The notes: generated from the letters alone by a model not told the origin. Positions 34,507 to 43,199 are shown, numbered from the stretch's first letter. The stretch is DNA of 64,000 bases from Romeriopsis sp046049545 (GCA_046049545.1 JBJORF010000002.1:30554-94553); one strand, 5' to 3'. Program-made: numbers and translations.

Positions 34507-35451
34507 TCACCGCGCAGCGACAGCTGCCGCCGTCATGGTTGCGCGATCGGCGGGTTTCGGCGTGGCGATCAGTTGATTCACCAGTTCCCGGAAGCGGGCA
34601 ATCGGCGGAATCGCGAGGCGGTCTTGGGTCGTGACCAGCACGACTTCCCGGGCAATCACCGGATCTTCCGTCGATCGCACCGCCAAGCGCGCGTCATGAT
34701 CAAATTCCTGGAGCGCACTTTGGGGCAACAGCGCAATTAAATCCCCCTGGCGCACGATGCCCCGAAAGGCTTCGAGGGTATTCAGTTCCAGGACGGAGTG
34801 CAGGGCTTGGCCCTGGAGCCGAAACTGCTCTTGGACGATGCGCTGCATCCCATAGCCATCCTTAAACACCACCTGGGGATAGCGGGCGAGTTGGCTCCAA
34901 GGCACGCTCTCAAATCCGGCCAAGGGATGCTGCGCCGCCATCAGCACGCAGATCGGTTCTTCATACAGCGTGTCAATCACCAATTCCCCGGTCGCCGTGA
35001 GCATCCGATTGTTCTGGACGATCGCCATATCGACCAGGCCATCCCGCAAGACTTTCAAGGCCCGATCGCTGCCGAGGGCGGTGAGCCGCAGTTGAATTTG
35101 GGGGAATTCTTGGTAGAAGCGTTGCAGGACGGGCGGTAATTGATAGGCACAAACCGACTGAATCCCGGCAATGCAAAGTTCGGTTTGTTGTCCGGCCATG
35201 AGATTGGAAACTTCTTCGATCGCCGTTGCCCATTCGCGATCGATCCGCCGGGCATGGGGCAAAAAACATTCCCCGGCAACGGTTAACTTGGCAATACTCG
35301 ATCGGTGAAACAGCGGTGTCCCGAGGCTATCTTCTAAGTTTTGGATTTGGCGGCTGATCGTCGATTGGGTCACCGATCGTTGCTTGGCCGCTTTCTGGAA
35401 ACTGCCCGTTTCGGCAACGGCGAGGAACGCCTTGACATTTTCTAAGCGCAT
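34507..35451 (-). CDS. ntcB: LysR-type nitrogen regulator NtcB
   Basis: Transcription activator of nitrate assimilation, responsive to nitrite in cyanobacteria. The 314-residue product has an N-terminal winged helix-turn-helix (AFLAVAETGSFQKAAKQRSVTQSTISRQI, given here as residues about 8-36) and a two-part effector domain. Blocks such as LGSDRALKVLRDGLVDMAIV and VVFKDGYGMQRIVQEQF match NtcB as I remember it. Its position three genes from nirA fits. The start is the ATG at 35451; the frame opens 25 codons earlier. The 35452-35745 upstream gap is AT-rich with repeats that could be operators. Confidence 0.88.
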   Translation of the reverse strand: MRLENVKAFLAVAETGSFQKAAKQRSVTQSTISRQIQNLEDSLGTPLFHRSSIAKLTVAGECFLPHARRIDREWATAIEEVSNLMAGQQTELCIAGIQSVCAYQLPPVLQRFYQEFPQIQLRLTALGSDRALKVLRDGLVDMAIVQNNRMLTATGELVIDTLYEEPICVLMAAQHPLAGFESVPWSQLARYPQVVFKDGYGMQRIVQEQFRLQGQALHSVLELNTLEAFRGIVRQGDLIALLPQSALQEFDHDARLAVRSTEDPVIAREVVLVTTQDRLAIPPIARFRELVNQLIATPKPADRATMTAAAVAAR

Positions 35452-35625
35452 GATTTGCTGTCCTGTCGAATTGGGTATAGAAGCAGGGGCTGAGCATGGC
35501 AGCGAACGGCAAAATTGCGCAATCAACCATCAACCAAAAACAAGCGTCTAAAAAATGACCTATCAAATTGCCGGTGACAAAAACCTGGTTTGAACGCTCA
35601 TTATATTTTTTTAAGTGACGAACTC

Positions 35626-35674
35626 GCGCAATTGGTAGCGCAATTCAATTAAATTCGCAACCTATTATGCATAA
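35626..35674. promoter_or_regulatory. Candidate operator region upstream of ntcB
   Basis: An AT-rich segment holds two direct copies of GCGCAATT 12 bases apart (35626-35633 and 35638-35645) and a perfect palindrome TTATGCATAA (35665-35674). It lies 175-225 bases upstream of the ntcB ATG. No GTA-N8-TAC site was found here. LysR autoregulation is possible but unproven. Confidence 0.3.
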
Positions 35675-35745
35675 CCAGCAATTCTCATTCGCGAAAATTG
35701 CATATATTCTTTGCGGCCCGTTGGCTGCCTGATGACAGCAGGGAT

Positions 35746-36981
35746 TTAACGGATGGCACGGATTTGTTTGAGGGCGGCTTCGATGTGGAGTTTGAGTCGG
35801 GGTGTGGCTTGAGTGAGGTACTGCGTGAGCGGGACGATCGCTTCCGGATCGCCGACTTCACCGAGGGCGGTGACGATCGTTTGCGCCAGCGGTTCGGGGC
35901 AATCAGCGGTCAGCCAAGCGCGTAGGTGTTGGGCTGCCGAGCGCCGCACCGTGGGGGCTTCGAGGCGACCAAACTGTTGGCAAATGGTTTGCTGAAGACT
36001 ACCGGAGAGGCTGGGCCAATGGGCAGCGAGGGCGGCGATCGCGCTGGGTTGTTCCGTCCAAGTCAGGGTGCGGACCACATCCATGGCTAAGAGTTCTGGC
36101 ATATGCGGGCCAGCCAATAACTGCGCTAGCACTTGGATCGCCTCAGGACTACCGAATCGTCCTAAGGTGAGAACGGCTTGGCGACAAACTTCGAGGTCCA
36201 GATCATGCAGCAGCGGTTTGATCACGGCCAGCCAATCCGTATCGGGCCGATCGGCAAAGCAAAAGCCAATGCTGCGAATGGCGCTGAGCCGCACCGCGCT
36301 GGCGTGATCCTGAAGTGCCTCAATCAAGGTTTGGGCGACGATCGGGGTGTGATAGCCGCTGAGCGCTTCGATCGCCGTGGCCCGCACACTGGGCTGCGCA
36401 TCTTGCAGGAGCGACTGGAGCAGCGGAATCGCTTCGGGGTGACGCAGTTGGGCGAGGATTTGGGCAACGATCGGCCGGGTGCTGGGAGCATGCAGCAACG
36501 GCTCCAGGGGGGGGATGACACTGGCCCCCATCTGGCCGATTACCTGGGCGGCGGCCTGCTGAAGTTCCGGTTGGGCAGTGGTTTGGATGAGTTGGATCAG
36601 ATTGGGCAAAATTTGCGGATCGGCTAAATCAGCCAACACCCGAACCACAAACCATTGCACATCGGGGTTTGCATCGGGGGCTTGGAGGCGCGACAGCAGC
36701 GGCCCGATTACCCCCGGCGCAAAACTGGGCAAGACCTTACTGACATCCCAGCGCTGCTGAAAATCCCCGGACTCCAAGACCTGGAGCGCCAGATCAAGCC
36801 AGTCCTGTTGGTGCGCGCGGGGCAGGGTCGCGATCGGCTTGCCACTCATCCGCCCTTCCGCCCGCAGCAATTCCTGCAAATCCACCAGCACGCCATGCCA
36901 ATCCCCCCGTTCAGCCCGCTGTTGGGCTTGGTGGAGGGCGGCGCGGTTCCGGTCGGAGGTTGAGGGGTTCACGCTAACCAT
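35746..36981 (-). CDS. HEAT-repeat protein in the nitrate cluster
   Basis: A 411-residue soluble protein made almost wholly of HEAT/PBS-lyase-like repeats of about 31 residues (for example DPQILPNLIQLIQ..., HPEAIPLLQSLLQDAQPSVRATAIEAL and SPEAIQVLAQLLAG), about ten units, after a helical N-terminal 90 residues. No catalytic motif is visible. It lies between the Rieske gene and ntcB and may be a chaperone or assembly factor for the nitrate/nitrite reductases; that is inference. The ATG at 36981 directly touches an AAGGA site, so the in-frame GTG at 36972 (9 bases away) may be the true start. Confidence 0.85.
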   Translation of the reverse strand: MVSVNPSTSDRNRAALHQAQQRAERGDWHGVLVDLQELLRAEGRMSGKPIATLPRAHQQDWLDLALQVLESGDFQQRWDVSKVLPSFAPGVIGPLLSRLQAPDANPDVQWFVVRVLADLADPQILPNLIQLIQTTAQPELQQAAAQVIGQMGASVIPPLEPLLHAPSTRPIVAQILAQLRHPEAIPLLQSLLQDAQPSVRATAIEALSGYHTPIVAQTLIEALQDHASAVRLSAIRSIGFCFADRPDTDWLAVIKPLLHDLDLEVCRQAVLTLGRFGSPEAIQVLAQLLAGPHMPELLAMDVVRTLTWTEQPSAIAALAAHWPSLSGSLQQTICQQFGRLEAPTVRRSAAQHLRAWLTADCPEPLAQTIVTALGEVGDPEAIVPLTQYLTQATPRLKLHIEAALKQIRAIR

Positions 36982-37061
36982 TCCTTTGAGAGTTGCATCG
37001 ATCGAAATTCCGACTGTAAAAAATTCCAACTGTAAAACTGTTGCATTAATCGCCTGTTGCA

Positions 37062-37508
37062 TCAATCCGCCTTGACCCAAACTTCCCGATCGCGGATTTT
37101 CACCGGAAATGTCGGCAGGGGGTCTTTGGCAGGGCCTTGGAGGTACTTGCCATCCGGGGCAAAGGTCGAACCGTGACAGGGACAGACAAACACCGACTGG
37201 TCTTTGTTCCAGTTGAGCAAGCACTTTTGATGCGTGCAGAGGATATTGACCGCGTGGATTTGGGTTTTGTCCTTGGGGTCACGCACGACCACGATCGGGT
37301 CTTTCGCAAAGTAATCCTGCAAAATAAATCCCGCCTCATCCAGCACCGCCACATCGACAAAGCGGGCATAACCCTCCGCGTCCTCACCCGATTGATTCTG
37401 GCCGCACCCGGTTAAAAACCCAGCAATTCCCGTCACCAGGCTCCCCAGCCCCATCCAGCCCACCCACCGTAACAACCGTCGCCGCTGCATACTGAATCCC
37501 ACGTTCAT
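37062..37508 (-). CDS. Rieske 2Fe-2S lipoprotein-like protein
   Basis: A 148-residue exported iron-sulfur protein. The N-terminus has a Tat-like RRRLLRW motif, a hydrophobic helix and a lipobox LTGC, giving a predicted Tat-exported lipoprotein. The Rieske cluster box 1 is C-T-H-Q-K-C and box 2 is C-P-C-H-G-S, so both Cys and both His ligands are present plus the disulfide-type cysteines. It is smaller than cytochrome b6f PetC. It is divergent from nirA across a 281-base regulatory gap and followed 80 bases later by the HEAT gene. The electron partner is unknown. ATGs at 37532 and 37490 are alternatives. Confidence 0.85.
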   Translation of the reverse strand: MNVGFSMQRRRLLRWVGWMGLGSLVTGIAGFLTGCGQNQSGEDAEGYARFVDVAVLDEAGFILQDYFAKDPIVVVRDPKDKTQIHAVNILCTHQKCLLNWNKDQSVFVCPCHGSTFAPDGKYLQGPAKDPLPTFPVKIRDREVWVKAD

Positions 37509-37667
37509 AGATGTGTTCAATGCCCTCAGCATAGATGAATCCATCCCGATCGGCACGGGGAGCTTAGCGGTTTATATGGTGTGGGGCTAGGGGATAAGGC
37601 TGGCCTCGATCATGCGCTAACCCAGGGGCTTGGGGGAATTTTGGATGCAATAAAAGGATTGGGGCAA

Positions 37668-37680
37668 TGCGAAATACGCA
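37668..37680 (+). promoter_or_regulatory. Candidate NtcB (LysR-type) operator upstream of nirA
   Basis: A perfect inverted repeat TGCGAAATACGCA, with the T-N11-A form typical of LysR regulators, lies 16 bases before the NtcA site. NtcB activates nirA in other cyanobacteria from just upstream of NtcA, so this is the natural candidate site. Assignment is by position and symmetry only. Confidence 0.55.
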
Positions 37681-37696
37681 AGTTCTGCAATATTTT

Positions 37697-37738
37697 GTAA
37701 TCTGAGATACGAAATGCCGCCGACGCTTCTCCTAACCT
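37697..37738 (+). promoter_or_regulatory. Class II NtcA promoter of nirA
   Basis: GTA-N8-TAC at 37697-37710, then exactly 22 bases and TAACCT (TAN3T minus-10) at 37733-37738. Transcription would start near 37745, giving a leader of about 45 bases. The flanking bases TTTTGTAA...GATACGAAAT are shared with the site at 34421. Confidence 0.88.
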
Positions 37739-37789
37739 AAACTCTACCGTGATTCAAAATCGAGGCCCATTTAGGGTGCCACCAACGCC

Positions 37790-39652
37790 ATGACTAGTAG
37801 TACACCGACCAAATTGAATAAGTTCGAGCAGTGCAAAGCCGAGAAAGAAGGTTTGGCAGTGAAGTCCGAATTGAGTCATTTTGCGACGATCGGGTGGGAA
37901 GCGCTGGATGAAGATGACTTGATGCTGCGGTTGAAGTGGCTGGGGATTTTCTATCGGCCCGTAACGCCGAATCAGTTCATGCTGCGGTTGCGGATGCCCA
38001 GTGGCATTATCACCAGTGACCAGGCGAAGGTGCTGGGCGAGATTGTTCAGCGCTACGGCGACGATGGCTGCGCGGACATTACCACGCGGCAAAATATCCA
38101 GCTGCGGGGCATTCGCTTTGCGGATTTCCCCGATATTCTGCGCCGCTTAGATGGCGTGGGGCTGACCTCGGTGCAGTCCGGCATGGACAACGTCCGCAAC
38201 ATCACCGCTTCTCCGGTGGCGGGCATTGATGCGGCGGAGCTGATTGATACCCGCGAGTTGGTGCAGCAGGTGCAGGACTTGATCACCGATCACGGTCAAG
38301 GGAATTCGCGCTTTGCGAATCTGCCGCGCAAGTTCAATATCGCGATCGGCGGTTGCCCGGACAACTCGATTCATGCGGAAATTAATGACATTGCCTTTAT
38401 GCCCGCGTTCCAGGATGGCGTAATTGGGTTCAATGTCGTGGTGGGCGGGTTTTTCTCCGCGAGTCGGGTCGAGGCGGCGGTGCCCTTGGATGTGTGGGTG
38501 CCACCGAGTGAGGTGGTGGCCCTGTGCGAAGCAATTTTGATTTTGTTTCGGGACAATGGGCCGCGCGCCAATCGGCAGAAGTCGCGGTTGATGTGGTTGA
38601 TTGATGAGTGGGGTCTGGAGAAGCTGCGATCGGAAACTGAAAAGTTCATGGGTAAGACCCTGGCGCGGGCGGCGGCGAAGGATGAAGTTAACTGGGCGAA
38701 GCGCGATCATTTGGGTATCCACGCCCAAAAGCAAACCGGTCTGAATTACGTCGGTCTGCATGTGCCAGCAGGGCGAATGTTTGCCGAAGACTTCTTTGAA
38801 TTGGCGCGGTTGGCGACGGTCTATGGCAGCAGTGAAATGCGGTTGACCGTTGAGCAGAATGTGATTTTGGTGAATGTGCCCGACGATCGGCTGGCGTTGC
38901 TTCAGCAAGAACCGCTGCTGCAAAAGTACCAGCTCAACCCCGGCACCATTCTGCGCGGCATGGTGTCCTGTACCGGGGCGCAATTCTGCAAATTCGCAAT
39001 GGTCGAAACCAAAAATCAAGCAATCGAATTAGCCAATGCATTGGATGCGGAATTGGATATTCCGGATGCGGTGCGGATGCACTGGACGGGTTGCCCGAAT
39101 TCCTGCGGTCAGCCGCAGGTGGCGGACTTTGGCTTTATGGGGACCAAGGCACGCAAAGATGGTCAAACCCTTCCAGGGGTCGATTTATTTATGGGCGGTA
39201 AAGTCGGCCATGATGCGCATTTGGGCAAAAAGGTGATGAAAGCAATCCCGACCTCGGATCTGAAGCCCTTCTTGCGGAATGTTTTAATCGAGCAATTCGG
39301 GGCCAGCCTCAAGCCGGGCGTAACGGTCAGCGACACAACGGATCTCAAACTGCCTGATACCGCTGATACCGCCGCACCGACGGTAAAGCCCGCCGTGGTG
39401 ATTTTTAATCGCGCCGGCAAGGAGATCAACTGCGACAATACCAAATCACTCTTGAAAATTGCGACTGAAGCTGGCATCGACATTCCCACGGATTGTCAAT
39501 CAGGGACCTGTGGCACCTGCAAGCAAGCGCTGATCGCAGGTAAAGTCGAGTATCCCAATAATGCACCGGCAGCCTTATCGGATGCGGAACAGGAAAAGTT
39601 TGTGCTGACTTGTAGCGCTCATCCGGTGGGTCGAGTGGTGTTGGATTTGTAG
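37790..39652 (+). CDS. nirA: Ferredoxin-nitrite reductase with fused C-terminal 2Fe-2S ferredoxin
   Basis: Six-electron reduction of nitrite to ammonium using ferredoxin. The 620 residues hold a complete sulfite/nitrite reductase core (about 1-510). Its siroheme/4Fe-4S ligands are C-T-G-A-Q-F-C and later C-P-N-S-C. After a Thr/Ala/Pro linker a plant-type [2Fe-2S] ferredoxin domain follows (about 530-620), with C-x4-C-x2-C (CQSGTCGTC) and a fourth Cys near the end. A NirA with such an extension was described in Plectonema boryanum. The fused domain may serve as a built-in electron donor. Transcription is by the NtcA promoter, with narB downstream. Confidence 0.95.
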   Translation: MTSSTPTKLNKFEQCKAEKEGLAVKSELSHFATIGWEALDEDDLMLRLKWLGIFYRPVTPNQFMLRLRMPSGIITSDQAKVLGEIVQRYGDDGCADITTRQNIQLRGIRFADFPDILRRLDGVGLTSVQSGMDNVRNITASPVAGIDAAELIDTRELVQQVQDLITDHGQGNSRFANLPRKFNIAIGGCPDNSIHAEINDIAFMPAFQDGVIGFNVVVGGFFSASRVEAAVPLDVWVPPSEVVALCEAILILFRDNGPRANRQKSRLMWLIDEWGLEKLRSETEKFMGKTLARAAAKDEVNWAKRDHLGIHAQKQTGLNYVGLHVPAGRMFAEDFFELARLATVYGSSEMRLTVEQNVILVNVPDDRLALLQQEPLLQKYQLNPGTILRGMVSCTGAQFCKFAMVETKNQAIELANALDAELDIPDAVRMHWTGCPNSCGQPQVADFGFMGTKARKDGQTLPGVDLFMGGKVGHDAHLGKKVMKAIPTSDLKPFLRNVLIEQFGASLKPGVTVSDTTDLKLPDTADTAAPTVKPAVVIFNRAGKEINCDNTKSLLKIATEAGIDIPTDCQSGTCGTCKQALIAGKVEYPNNAPAALSDAEQEKFVLTCSAHPVGRVVLDL

Positions 39653-39672
39653 AATGATTGATTAGCAAATTG

Positions 39673-39707
39673 ATTGAATTGGCAATTAGTCAATTTGCCA
39701 ATTCAAT
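39673..39707 (+). other. Strong hairpin between nirA and narB
   Basis: A 13-base inverted repeat (39673-39685 with 39695-39707, 9-base loop) begins 20 bases after the nirA stop and ends 49 bases before the narB ATG. No T-run follows, so it is more likely an mRNA-stabilising or processing element in the operon than a full terminator. Confidence 0.65.
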
Positions 39708-39756
39708 TCAAAGTTTCCGATTTAATTCCCTGTTTATTGCTCTCCCTGCATCTTCT

Positions 39757-41982
39757 ATGGCAGCGCCTACCGTCAAAACTCAATGTCCCTATTGTGGAGT
39801 CGGCTGTGGCTTAGAAGCGCTGCCCCCAGCGCAACCTGGCAAGGCGGTGAATCGCGATAAGGATGGGATTCCGATCTGGTACATTCGCGGCGATCGCGAT
39901 CACCAATCGAGTTTTGGGCAAGTTTGCGTGAAGGGGGCAACCGTCGGGGAGGTGATTCACCGCGATCGCCTAAAGCATCCAATGCTCCGCGAATCCCTCG
40001 ATCAGCCCTTTCGCCAAGTGAGCTGGGATGAAGCCCTCGATCGGATTGCCGCTCAAATTACCCACACGCTGGAAACCAAAGGCCCGAATGGCGTGGCGAT
40101 GTACGGTTCGGGGCAGTTTCAAACCGAAGACTATTACACCGCCCAGAAATTGCTCAAGGGTTGTCTGGGCACAAATAACTTTGATGCGAATTCGCGGCTT
40201 TGTATGTCATCGGCGGTGGCGGGTTATGCCCAGAGTTTTGGGTCGGATGGGCCGCCCTGTTGCTATGAAGATCTAGATCTAACTGACTGTGCTTTTTTAA
40301 TCGGGACAAACACGGCGGAATGCCATCCCATTCTGTTTAATCGCCTGCGGAAAAATCATAAGGCGAATGCAAAAACGAAACTCATTGTGGTCGATCCACG
40401 GGCCACGGATACCTCGAAATTTGCGGATTTACATTTGGCAATTCGTCCCGGTACGGATATTGATTTGCTGAATGGGATTGCCCATTTATTGATTAAATGG
40501 GGCCGGATTGATCAAACGTTCATTAATCAACACACGAGTGGATTTACCGAATATCGCGAAATTGCTGACTTTTATACCCCTGATCGGGTAGCAGAGCGTT
40601 GTGGCATTCCAGCGGAACAGATCGAGCAAGCCGCAAAGTATTGGGCCGAGTCCGATCGGGTGCTGTCCCTATGGTCGATGGGCGTGAATCAATCCAGTGA
40701 AGGCACGGCAAAAGTCAGAACAATTATTAATTTGCACTTAATGACGGGCCAAGTCGGTAAGCCCGGTGCGGGGCCATTTTCCCTGACTGGACAACCCAAT
40801 GCCATGGGGGGACGCGAAGCGGGGGGACTGGCGCATTTATTGCCCGGTTATCGATTTGTTGCCAATGCCGCGCATCGTCAGCAGGTTGAAGAATTTTGGC
40901 GTTTGCCTGCGGGTCGGATTGCCGATAAACCGGGATTAACGGTTTGGGACATGATTCAGGCCATGGAAGCGGGTGACTTGGGCATTTTCTGGGTGGCGGC
41001 CACAAATCCCGCTGTCAGTTTGCCCGATATCGATCGGGTCAAAGCAGCCCTGCGCCGATCGCCCTTTACGGTCTATCAGGAATCCTATTACCCAACGGAA
41101 ATGATCGAGTTTTCGCACTTGATTCTGCCAGCGGCGCAGTGGAGCGAAAAACCCGGCATAATGACCAATTCCGAGCGGCGCGTCACCTACTGTCCGCAGT
41201 TCCGTACGCCTGCTGGGGAGTCGCGCGCCGACTGGATGGTGTTTGCGGAGGTGGGTCGGCGCTTGGGCTTTGTGCGGGAATTTGCATTTAATAATTCGGC
41301 GGAAGTGTACGAGGAATTTGTGCGCTTAACGCGCGGTCAGCCCTGTGACCAATCGGGCTTGAGTCACACGATCGTGGCTGAAGTCGGTGCAGTGCAATGG
41401 CCGAATCCCAAGGGCCAACCGCCGAATCCCAAGCAAAATAAGCGACTGTATCTGGATAAAAAGTTCGCCACTCCGGATGGTCGGGCGCGATTTATTGCCG
41501 TCCATTCCAAGGGTTTGGCGGAACCCCCGGATGGGCAATTTCCATTTGTGCTGACAACCGGAAGATTGTACGGCCATTGGCATACACAGTCGCGTACAGG
41601 CCGCATTGATAAAATCGTCAACATGCACCCGGAGCCATTTGTCGAAATCCATCCGAAAAATGCTGAGAAATTAGGCATTATTCAGGGGGATTTGGTCGAG
41701 GTACGATCGCGGCGGGGATTGGGGCGGTTTCCCGCCCTACTCACGGAGCGCATTCCGCCGGGTACGGTGTTTGTGCCGATGCATTGGGGGGCGCTGTGGG
41801 CGGAGCAGGCGGAGGCGAATGCGATGACCCATGAAATCGCTTGCCCAGACTCGAAGCAGCCGGAGCTAAAAGCCTGCGCGGTGAATGTGTCGTTGGTGGC
41901 GCAGACGCTCGATCGGCCGCAGGTGGGGGCGAAGAAGACGTTGTTGGGGCGGTTTTTGGAAGAGTTGCGGAAACCGCGTTAG
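39757..41982 (+). CDS. narB: Ferredoxin-nitrate reductase
   Basis: Molybdopterin enzyme reducing nitrate to nitrite in the cytoplasm. The 741-residue product has an N-terminal 4Fe-4S site (C-P-Y-C-x3-C, with the fourth Cys in GQVCVKG), the Mo-coordinating cysteine in NSRLCMSSAV (near residue 150), and a C-terminal molydopterin-dinucleotide-binding domain (about 590-720) opening with FVLTTGRLYGHWHTQSRTG. The frame opens at 39658, but the ATG at 39757 gives the usual start MAAPTVKTQCPYC. It follows nirA after 104 bases; no nitrate transporter gene lies between or just after them. Confidence 0.95.
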   Translation: MAAPTVKTQCPYCGVGCGLEALPPAQPGKAVNRDKDGIPIWYIRGDRDHQSSFGQVCVKGATVGEVIHRDRLKHPMLRESLDQPFRQVSWDEALDRIAAQITHTLETKGPNGVAMYGSGQFQTEDYYTAQKLLKGCLGTNNFDANSRLCMSSAVAGYAQSFGSDGPPCCYEDLDLTDCAFLIGTNTAECHPILFNRLRKNHKANAKTKLIVVDPRATDTSKFADLHLAIRPGTDIDLLNGIAHLLIKWGRIDQTFINQHTSGFTEYREIADFYTPDRVAERCGIPAEQIEQAAKYWAESDRVLSLWSMGVNQSSEGTAKVRTIINLHLMTGQVGKPGAGPFSLTGQPNAMGGREAGGLAHLLPGYRFVANAAHRQQVEEFWRLPAGRIADKPGLTVWDMIQAMEAGDLGIFWVAATNPAVSLPDIDRVKAALRRSPFTVYQESYYPTEMIEFSHLILPAAQWSEKPGIMTNSERRVTYCPQFRTPAGESRADWMVFAEVGRRLGFVREFAFNNSAEVYEEFVRLTRGQPCDQSGLSHTIVAEVGAVQWPNPKGQPPNPKQNKRLYLDKKFATPDGRARFIAVHSKGLAEPPDGQFPFVLTTGRLYGHWHTQSRTGRIDKIVNMHPEPFVEIHPKNAEKLGIIQGDLVEVRSRRGLGRFPALLTERIPPGTVFVPMHWGALWAEQAEANAMTHEIACPDSKQPELKACAVNVSLVAQTLDRPQVGAKKTLLGRFLEELRKPR

Positions 41983-42201
41983 GGGGAAGGCGATCGGAAT
42001 TTTTTGCGTATTTTGGGGGCGATCGAGCTGTGCGGCGGTACAACAGAGGAGGTTGCTCCCCACAATTCGGTTTGGTGCTATGCTATCAACCTTTGGTTGT
42101 TGGGAAATGCAGTAGCGACGATGAATGGACTGTCAAGATAAAGCCAAGGCTTAAAATTATCTAGCCACTAGAGTAGAAATAGGTTAAAGAAATTTGCATA
42201 T
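41983..42201. other. Boundary of the accessory island
   Basis: A gene-free 219-base stretch in which composition changes from GC-rich housekeeping DNA to AT-rich DNA. It contains AAGCC-AA-GGCTT (around 42140), a short hairpin. I see no transposon ends. It probably carries the promoter of the HEPN-like gene. Confidence 0.4.
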
Positions 42202-42939
42202 ATGCTCAACATCAGAGAACAATTTGTCAGCAAAATAAGCGACAAAGCATTATATTCGATTGGAACGTATGTAGTCCTTGTCAAAGGCATGACTATGCAT
42301 AGGGAGTCATTAGCTGCGGGGCTGGATGCGCCAATGGTTGTAGCTGCTGGCCCTCCTGATGTTTCGGGCGTGAGAGTGATTAAATATCAACCGACTAACA
42401 GTCAAGCCTCCGAGATTGTGGCTGAAAACAATTACATGATTTTTGAGGCATTTTTAGCTGAACTAGTTCAGATATGGTTCGATTTTTTGGCGGATATTTA
42501 TGAACAAGCGATTGAAGATAATCTACAAGGCAAAGATCATCCTTATCCTATCCCCGAAGCAAAGGTAAAGGTGGATTTCTCCCTGTCTGGCTTTAAGCTG
42601 AATCAACAACTCAAGAAATCTGCCCGCAAAGATTTCGATTTTTTGCCTGCGAAGGACAAACTTAAGATCGTACGAAAAACCCTGCAAAAGGATCTTTCAG
42701 GTAAAGAAGCGCAATTGAAGTTGATCAAAACCAACATCTATATTAGAAATATCTTGCAGCATGGAAACGGAATCGTTAGTTCAGAGGCGTTGAAGGATCT
42801 TGGAGTGGACGTTATTCAAGAAGATCATGGCAATCGCCGTCAAGACGTGTTGGCTAACCAAAAAGTATCCGTCACTCCTTATGATATCGAAAACTTTGTT
42901 GATGCTATGATTGAAGTCGCACAGACGCTAATACCATAA
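42202..42939 (+). CDS. HEPN-like hypothetical protein
   Basis: A 245-residue protein I do not recognise as a whole. Its C-terminal half contains the segment IYIRNILQHGNGIVSSEALKDLG. There R-x4-H followed by G-N-G resembles the catalytic R-x4-6-H motif of HEPN-domain ribonucleases and the RiboL-PSP-HEPN/MAE_28990-type families. The N-terminal half is helical with FFDFLADIYEQ-like features. It is AT-rich and lacks HIP1-type motifs, unlike its neighbours, suggesting transfer. It lies beside R-M remnants and a toxin-antitoxin pair. An RNase or abortive-infection role is possible but unproven. Confidence 0.6.
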   Translation: MLNIREQFVSKISDKALYSIGTYVVLVKGMTMHRESLAAGLDAPMVVAAGPPDVSGVRVIKYQPTNSQASEIVAENNYMIFEAFLAELVQIWFDFLADIYEQAIEDNLQGKDHPYPIPEAKVKVDFSLSGFKLNQQLKKSARKDFDFLPAKDKLKIVRKTLQKDLSGKEAQLKLIKTNIYIRNILQHGNGIVSSEALKDLGVDVIQEDHGNRRQDVLANQKVSVTPYDIENFVDAMIEVAQTLIP

Positions 42940-42962
42940 CTTGAAATACTAACTACTAGACA

Positions 42963-43199
42963 GCCAAAGAAAGCTGGGGCATCACCAAACTCTACAACGA
43001 ATACTTCCACGAACCCGCCTCCCAACTCGCAAAACTCCATAAAGCCCTCGACGACCACACCCTCAAAGCCTACGGCTTCAAACCGATCGACGACCTCCTA
43101 GAGGTACTCCTGGCGCTAAATCTGGAACTGGCCGAAAAGGAAAAGCAGGGAGAAGCCGTTATTGGCCCCTGGGCACCCGATAATCCACCTAAGCTATAA
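42963..43199 (+). pseudogene. 3' remnant of a type IIG (MmeI-like) restriction-modification gene, copy 1
   Basis: An open frame without start encodes about 78 residues ending PDNPPKL, with the segments LTKLYNEYFHEPAS-like ITKLYNEYFHEPASQLAKLH and LKAYGFKPIDDLLE. This is, from memory, the C-terminus of cyanobacterial class I DNA methyltransferase/type IIG restriction proteins. A stop (TAG 42957-42959) precedes it and the catalytic part is missing. The last 147 bases (43058-43204) recur at 43921-44067. Decayed restriction-modification locus. Confidence 0.7.
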
